From: a bacterium
GTDB taxonomy: Bacteria > Patescibacteriota > Minisyncoccia > Moranbacterales > DUUL01
Direction of reading: 5' to 3'
Assembly: GCA_030641245.1 (NCBI GenBank)
Contig: DAOWHU010000063.1
Location: 1 to 10,060, forward strand
Length of the DNA: 10,060 bases
Shown here: positions 5,664 through 10,060 of the stretch, in pieces
Numbering within the stretch: position 1 is the stretch's first letter
Layout: every line of letters starts with the position of its first letter
Notes under the pieces: model-generated
What the model was told of the DNA's origin: nothing
The model's database searches: none
Seen by the model: the letters and a program-made list of their open reading frames with translations, nothing else
Translations under genes and position numbers: made by a program

Positions 5664-7598
5664 TCAGTTATTTTTTTGGAAAATCACAACTTCTGGTGTT
5701 GTAAATATTTTGGAAAAATTATCGGATATTTCAAATTGATGGGTGTCGTAGCCATTGCGTAAAATGATGAATTTAACTCCAGTTTCTTGAAAACAACTTT
5801 CTCCAATTTCAGTTTCTGGAATAGCGACCATATCACGAGTGCAAGTTTCCCGTTCTTTAACTGGATCTGAATACCTTTTCAACAGGGTTCGCGAAAGAGG
5901 TTCTCGGTAGCCTCGCATTAAAAAATTTTTTATCCAAGTATCGCCAGTTAGATAAACATGGTCTTTGAGAATTTTTTCTTCGGGTTTAGCTTCTTCGGCT
6001 AGGTATTCAGAGCCTCTGAAAGTTTGAACAGTTTTTTCTATATCGGCCTGATTGTCAGGATAAGCCTCGGAAACATCAAAGAGCCCAGAAGTAATACCCG
6101 GAATGAAAACAACCATAAAAACTGCTAGAGCTACTACTCCACGGGTTTTGTAAAAAATTGGCTGTAAGATGGCGTAAACTCCAAAGGCAGCCAGAATGGC
6201 TGAAGGGTAGGTTAGATAGTTGGCTATTCTTCCCGAAATAATGTCAATTTTTAAGAGAGCTGGCCAATGACTCATTACGAAAATTATTATAAACCAGGCC
6301 AGCAGCAAAGAAACTGTCACTAAAATTTCCAAAGGATTAAATTTCTTTAGTCGGTAAAGTTTTTTGAATAAAGAGCTTTTTTTAAAAATTTGCCAGAAAA
6401 TGAAAAGTAAAAAAAGAATTCCAATAGCAGAGTAGAGCATTCTCCAGGGGCCAGTAGAGTGAATTAAGTTATTGAGGGATAATCCAACCCTAGTTTCTTT
6501 GGAAGGGCTACCAACGGCGGTATCGATGGCAGATAAGTTCAGATAAGAGGGAATTCTGACTAAAAAAACAAAGAGCAGAACAAGCAAACTAGCCGAAACA
6601 GTTTTCAGATTGATAAAGATTTTTAAGAAGGGATTGATTGAGAAATCATTTTTCTTGAAAACAAATTTGATTATTCCAAAACCGACAATAAAGAAAGTTG
6701 AAAATCCGACCAAAGAGTAAGCAAAGACAAAAGCTGAGAGATGATGGGTATAGGCGAGGACGCCAATTAGAAAAATTCCTAATCCTGCCAGAGTAGAGTT
6801 TCTTTGCTTGAGAGCTTTAACGAATAAATAAAAAATAGTTGGAACCAGAAGGTTCCCCATTAAATTTCCGACAACTCCTCCGTTTATATAGGTGGCTTGA
6901 GGAGAAGCGATGGCATAGAAAATTCCGATAGCAATCAAAGAGAAAAGCCCGATTTTGTGAGAAGCTTTTTTCTCGAATATTAGGCTGGCTAATTCAACTG
7001 TTAGCAAAAAAATAGCCAGAAGAGAAAAAATATTTATGATAAATAAAATAATGGCTGGAAGGGCAGAGATTATTCCTATTCCCGATAAAATTGAAACTGC
7101 TCCAAAGATTATATGCTCACCAATAATAAGATCGGGAATTCCATAAATAGGAAGTTGCTGGAATTTTATAATAAAATTAGCCCAATACATATGGTGGCCT
7201 AAGTCGGTAGTGTGGGGAATTATCTTGGGAATTAAATAGATCATTCGAAGGAAAACTGAGAAGGCGATGATTAGAAAAAACAATAACCAGCCTCGATCAT
7301 TTTCCGAGGGAGATTTCCGAGGTTCTTTTTTATGGAATATTCCGAAGAGAATAAATCCCACGGTGCTGATCGTCAGTAAAGTGGAAATAATGGCTATCGG
7401 AGTTAGCTTGATCCCCAATCTATTGATCAGCATCAAACTAAAATTGACAATTCCTAAACTCAAAACTACAGAAACGATTAAAGTTCCCAAAGTCCCTAGA
7501 GGGTTTTTGGTTCTTAATAAAGCGATTAGGATTGAATAGCCGGGGATAAAAAGCAATAGTCCCAAGCTCAAATCAATTTTTATTAAATCGAAAATCAT
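5664..7598 (-). CDS. Polytopic GT-C-like membrane glycosyltransferase
   Basis: A 644-residue integral membrane protein with roughly a dozen helices over the first ~520 residues and a soluble tail of about 120 residues. After the early helices, the loop HTTDLGHHMYWANFI (129-143) carries an acidic residue (D132) followed by two histidines, and IIGEHIIFG (158-166) follows in the next loop. An acidic residue in the first large outer loop is the shared catalytic feature of GT-C enzymes (PMT, ArnT, STT3), which use polyprenyl-phosphate or -diphosphate sugars on the outer face of the membrane. The tail has an alpha/beta look (DHVYLTGDTW, VKFIILRNGYDTH) as in several GT-C periplasmic domains. The gene overlaps the upstream GT4 by four bases (ATGA), so translation is coupled. 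A GT2 that could make its lipid-phosphate donor is two genes upstream. The exact family is not certain; it could also be a polymerase or ligase of O-antigen type. Confidence 0.7.
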   Translation of the reverse strand: MIFDLIKIDLSLGLLLFIPGYSILIALLRTKNPLGTLGTLIVSVVLSLGIVNFSLMLINRLGIKLTPIAIISTLLTISTVGFILFGIFHKKEPRKSPSENDRGWLLFFLIIAFSVFLRMIYLIPKIIPHTTDLGHHMYWANFIIKFQQLPIYGIPDLIIGEHIIFGAVSILSGIGIISALPAIILFIINIFSLLAIFLLTVELASLIFEKKASHKIGLFSLIAIGIFYAIASPQATYINGGVVGNLMGNLLVPTIFYLFVKALKQRNSTLAGLGIFLIGVLAYTHHLSAFVFAYSLVGFSTFFIVGFGIIKFVFKKNDFSINPFLKIFINLKTVSASLLVLLFVFLVRIPSYLNLSAIDTAVGSPSKETRVGLSLNNLIHSTGPWRMLYSAIGILFLLFIFWQIFKKSSLFKKLYRLKKFNPLEILVTVSLLLAWFIIIFVMSHWPALLKIDIISGRIANYLTYPSAILAAFGVYAILQPIFYKTRGVVALAVFMVVFIPGITSGLFDVSEAYPDNQADIEKTVQTFRGSEYLAEEAKPEEKILKDHVYLTGDTWIKNFLMRGYREPLSRTLLKRYSDPVKERETCTRDMVAIPETEIGESCFQETGVKFIILRNGYDTHQFEISDNFSKIFTTPEVVIFQKNN

Positions 7599-8698
7599 TT
7601 CATTTCTTTAAGATATTTCTTGGCAATTTTTTTCCAAGAATAATTTTTTTCAACGTATTTACCAGCCTCTTTACCCCGTTTTTCCAGGGTGGATTTTTTC
7701 AGTTTAATTACTTTTTTAATTTCGTTTATCCAGGCTTGTGCATCACCGCTTTTTATTAGTTTGCCGTTCTTTCCATCTTTTACGGCATCCAGTAAGCCTT
7801 CGATATTGGAAACGAAAACAATTCTTTCGCAAACGCCAGCTTCAATAGCATTAATTCCAAAACCTTCCATTGATCCTGGGATTTTAAGGTTGGGAGAGAC
7901 TACCAAGTCAACTGTGTTAAGCAAAATTTTTAAATCTTTTTGAGGAATGGCAGGGCATAATCGAACTCGATCTTTCAATTTGTTTTTTAAAATTGCTTTT
8001 TCGGAATTAATAAAATCGTCTTTGTCTCCAGCTGTATTTTTAGCCACTCGTCCTCCGGCGGCGATCATAACAACTTTTTCGGGTAATTTTGGCATTACAT
8101 TTTCAATAAACCAACTGGTTCCTTTATGAGGAACAAATCGTCCAAGGCGTAAAATGACCTTTTTGTCTTTGATATTTTTTCCAAATATTTGAGATAATTC
8201 TTTTCGAACATGTTTTTCCTTCAGTTCGTTTTTGTTGATTCCGTTGGGAATGAATTTACATTTTTTCTTACTAATTCCAAGTTTAATAGCTTCGTGGATA
8301 GTGGCGTTCCCAACCATAAAAAGTTTATCCATTTTTTGAAGAGAGGGGATATTGATAGCTTTGTAGACTTTTGATAACCAGCCTTTTTTTTCGGCGAATA
8401 TAACATCAAGAGCGTGGGTGACACAAAAGAACTTTTTCTTAGGATGAAAAAAACTCAAGGCACTTCCCAAGGGCGCTAAAATTCCACTTCCCAGTAAACA
8501 AACGTCGTAGTGGCTCATTAGAAAAAAAGCCTTCAAGAAGGTCAAAGGGACAAAAATTGGCAACCAAATTTTTCCTCGAGTGTTCTTAATGATTCTAACG
8601 CTGGCAGACCTCCTGAGAGCTTTGGACAATAGAAAGTTCTGATTTTCTACTCCACCAATAACAGGAGGAAAGGAATGAGAGATGAATAGGATTTTCAT
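7595..8698 (-). CDS. GT4 family glycosyltransferase (GT-B fold)
   Basis: A 367-residue protein with all the landmarks of GT4. It starts MKILFISHSFPPVIGGVENQ, where the glycine-rich GGVE (15-18) forms the acceptor-side loop. PNGI (151-154) marks the domain linker, and LRLGRFVPHKG (183-193) supplies the Arg and Lys that contact the donor diphosphate. EGFGINAIEAG (278-288) is an intact EX7E motif with E278 and E286. It would act at the cytoplasmic membrane face, adding a sugar to a growing lipid-linked glycan with retention of configuration. A hydrophobic patch at about residues 46-62 may help membrane association. The gene lies 28 bases after the GT2 gene and overlaps the GT-C-like gene by four bases. 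The ATG is the natural start because the first strand (KILFISH) begins immediately; there is no Shine-Dalgarno. Donor and linkage are unknown. Confidence 0.92.
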   Translation of the reverse strand: MKILFISHSFPPVIGGVENQNFLLSKALRRSASVRIIKNTRGKIWLPIFVPLTFLKAFFLMSHYDVCLLGSGILAPLGSALSFFHPKKKFFCVTHALDVIFAEKKGWLSKVYKAINIPSLQKMDKLFMVGNATIHEAIKLGISKKKCKFIPNGINKNELKEKHVRKELSQIFGKNIKDKKVILRLGRFVPHKGTSWFIENVMPKLPEKVVMIAAGGRVAKNTAGDKDDFINSEKAILKNKLKDRVRLCPAIPQKDLKILLNTVDLVVSPNLKIPGSMEGFGINAIEAGVCERIVFVSNIEGLLDAVKDGKNGKLIKSGDAQAWINEIKKVIKLKKSTLEKRGKEAGKYVEKNYSWKKIAKKYLKEMK

Positions 8699-8726
8699 TT
8701 TTTGGTCGGTTTTTAAAAATTACTTT

Positions 8727-9710
8727 TTATAAGTTGTAGTATTTACTTTTTTTGTGTTGGTAGCTAAGTTCCTCGGTGGTCTTTCGGTTGGATCTAATCA
8801 TATCTGCGATTAAGGCGAAGACTAATAGCTGGATTCCTAGAATTAAGGAAATAGAGGAGAAAACTATATAATTTAAGAAAGGGGAAATTTTGAATTCTTG
8901 AAGATAGTTGATGAGAAACCAGCTGTATCCAAACAAGGATAAAATAATAAAAAATAGAGCGGGGCCTCCGAAAAATTTTAGAGGACGAGCGTCTCGGATG
9001 GCCTTCAAAATTATTTTGAAACCGTTGCCTATAAACTTCCAGAGCGATTTAACAATTCTAGATTTTCGATCTGCAAAATAGGTTACTTGAACAGGGACCC
9101 AAGCTAGTTTAAGATTTTTTCCGATGGCGTCAATTATGGTTTCTTGGGTATAAGTAAAATTGTTGGTTAAATTTAATCTTAAAAGCGTTTCTCGATTATG
9201 AGCTCTGAAACCACAAGTTAAGTCGTCAATTTTATAATCCAAGAAAAAGCTAATTATTTTAGCAGCGAATTGATTTAAGAAATTTTTAATCCAAGGAATA
9301 TCAGTGGCTTTTATGTCACCAAATCGGTTAGCAATTACCATATCAGACTCTCCAGCAAGAATTGGTTTAAGTAGCTTGGGGATGTCGTTGGGATTAAATT
9401 GCCCATCGGCATCAATATTCACCATAAAGTCAACCTTGTTTTTTAAAGCGGAGTCTACACTAGTTCCAAAAACTGCCCCTAGTCTTCGGTTGGTTCCATG
9501 AGACACAATGATGTCAGCTCCAGCTTCTTGGGATTCACTGACGGTTTTATCTTTGGAACCGTCGTTGACGATTTGAATTAATTTTTCTTTAATAACTTTT
9601 CCTTCTTGACTTTTATAAAAATCATCAGTGAAGCTTTTTCTGATTCTAACGATAGTTTTTCCGATTACGGCCTCTTCGTTGTAGGCTGGAATGTTAACGA
9701 TTAACTTCAT
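8727..9710 (-). CDS. GT2 glycosyltransferase, polyprenyl-phosphate sugar synthase type, with two C-terminal membrane helices
   Basis: A 327-residue protein. The GT-A domain has IPAYNEE (7-13), NDGSKDKT (49-56), the metal-binding DADGQ (100-104), ANRFGD (127-132), DLTCGFRAH (163-171) and the acidic QE at 189-190. The sequence DRKSRIVKS (214-222) is the 'R..GkSk' element that precedes the membrane part in dolichol/undecaprenyl-phosphate sugar synthases. Two hydrophobic helices follow (about 247-270 and 280-304), then a basic tail. Such enzymes transfer a sugar from a nucleotide donor to polyprenyl phosphate at the inner leaflet, giving the lipid-phosphate sugar used by GT-C enzymes; one lies two genes downstream. 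Between the two first motifs there is a longer than usual insert (about residues 27-43). The gene follows the dehydrogenase by 35 bases. A GT2 adding a sugar to a glycan chain is the alternative. Confidence 0.9.
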   Translation of the reverse strand: MKLIVNIPAYNEEAVIGKTIVRIRKSFTDDFYKSQEGKVIKEKLIQIVNDGSKDKTVSESQEAGADIIVSHGTNRRLGAVFGTSVDSALKNKVDFMVNIDADGQFNPNDIPKLLKPILAGESDMVIANRFGDIKATDIPWIKNFLNQFAAKIISFFLDYKIDDLTCGFRAHNRETLLRLNLTNNFTYTQETIIDAIGKNLKLAWVPVQVTYFADRKSRIVKSLWKFIGNGFKIILKAIRDARPLKFFGGPALFFIILSLFGYSWFLINYLQEFKISPFLNYIVFSSISLILGIQLLVFALIADMIRSNRKTTEELSYQHKKSKYYNL

Positions 9711-9745
9711 TTAATTGAAATAATTATTAGAATTTTTTGTGATTT

Positions 9746-10060
9746 TTAAATTCTTCCAATTCCGTGATATTCGATTCCCATTTTTTTAATTTTTTGACTG
9801 TCTAAACAGTTTACTCCGTCAATGATTGCTTTGATGTCAAATCTTTTAAAATCAGCCTCTTTTCCTAAAAATTCTTTATGGTTGGTAACTAAAATCAAAG
9901 CCTCTGATTTTTCTAATAGTTTTTCTAGCGAATTAACGTCTGGTTTTTCCTGAACATAAGGATCGAAAGTTATAGTCTGAGCTCCTTTTTTCTTTAGTTC
10001 ATCAATTATTTTAAAAGCGGGAGATTCTCTAAGGTCATCAATGTTAGCTTTGTAGGAAAG
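9746..10060 (-). CDS. UDP-sugar dehydrogenase, C-terminal domain (5' part outside the window)
   Basis: An open frame of 104 residues runs in from the window edge and ends at TAA (9746-9748). It carries SYKANIDDLRESPAF (residues 2-16), the signature of the UDP-binding C-terminal Rossmann domain of nucleotide-sugar dehydrogenases. TFDPYV (31-36), ALILVTNHKEF (54-64) and IIDGVNCLD (79-87; family 'viDgrn.ld') follow, and it ends YHGIGRI. These four-electron NAD-dependent enzymes oxidise UDP-sugars to UDP-uronic acids in the cytoplasm. The YK-N-DD-RESP wording and the 'Y.GIGR' ending resemble the UDP-GlcNAc/UDP-ManNAc dehydrogenase branch (WbpA/WecC) more than UDP-glucose dehydrogenase, but the catalytic Cys and NAD domain are not visible, so substrate is open. 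It is the first visible gene of the upstream glycan block, 35 bases before the GT2. Confidence 0.92.
   Translation of the reverse strand, partial: LSYKANIDDLRESPAFKIIDELKKKGAQTITFDPYVQEKPDVNSLEKLLEKSEALILVTNHKEFLGKEADFKRFDIKAIIDGVNCLDSQKIKKMGIEYHGIGRI

Noticed and set aside
5645..5666. Possible terminator hairpin after the GT-C-like gene (TGAGA/TCTCA arms)
   Set aside because: The stem is only five pairs with a 12-base loop, includes the stop codon, and has no following U-run.
8221..8424. Minus-strand frame of 67 codons within the second GT4 gene
   Set aside because: It is an out-of-frame shadow of a gene whose motifs run straight through this stretch; the same applies to 2469-2660 inside the RtcB-like gene.
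1..10060. Mobile element, tRNA or attachment site
   Set aside because: I saw no transposase or integrase motifs, no long inverted or direct repeats and no cloverleaf-like stretch in the gaps, all of which are under 190 bases.

Overview
The window is an AT-rich bacterial segment in which all ten recognisable genes lie on the minus strand, so it is read here from high to low coordinates. Gene density is very high: most gaps are under 65 bases and two gene pairs overlap. TGA and TAA both end intact genes (TGA at the 644-aa, 367-aa and 131-aa genes), so the genetic code is standard. The compact layout, many short divergent glycosyltransferases, an AI-2E-type permease and a small signal-anchored protein suggest a Patescibacteria/CPR genome (Microgenomates- or Parcubacteria-like). 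That assignment is inferred from style and gene content. No rRNA or other phylogenetic marker is present.

Upstream block (10060 to 5664): the C-terminal end of a nucleotide-sugar dehydrogenase (UDP-HexNAc/UDP-Glc type), a membrane-anchored GT2 enzyme resembling polyprenyl-phosphate sugar synthases, a GT4 glycosyltransferase, and a 644-aa polytopic GT-C-like enzyme that overlaps the GT4 gene by four bases (ATGA). A 185-base AT-rich spacer follows. It holds a perfect TTGACA box with a plausible -10 and a cluster of CAAA(A)TATC repeats, and it probably starts a second transcription unit.

Downstream block (5478 to 1): a 131-aa signal-anchored protein of unknown function, a second GT4 glycosyltransferase, a divergent RtcB-family protein, a thymidylate-kinase-like P-loop protein broken by an in-frame TAA at codon 40, a Wzx/MATE-type lipid-linked glycan flippase that overlaps the kinase gene by one base (TAATG), and the N-terminus of an AI-2E family transporter.

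Read together, this looks like a surface-glycan locus. The dehydrogenase makes an activated uronic acid, the GT4 enzymes extend a lipid-linked glycan on the cytoplasmic face, and the GT2 charges polyprenyl phosphate. The flippase moves the product across the membrane, and the GT-C enzyme uses lipid-phosphate sugars on the outside. The RtcB-like protein and the disrupted kinase are the odd members. The points most worth a second look are the kinase nonsense codon, the changed active-site positions of the RtcB-like protein, the repeat-bearing promoter region, and the near absence of Shine-Dalgarno motifs.
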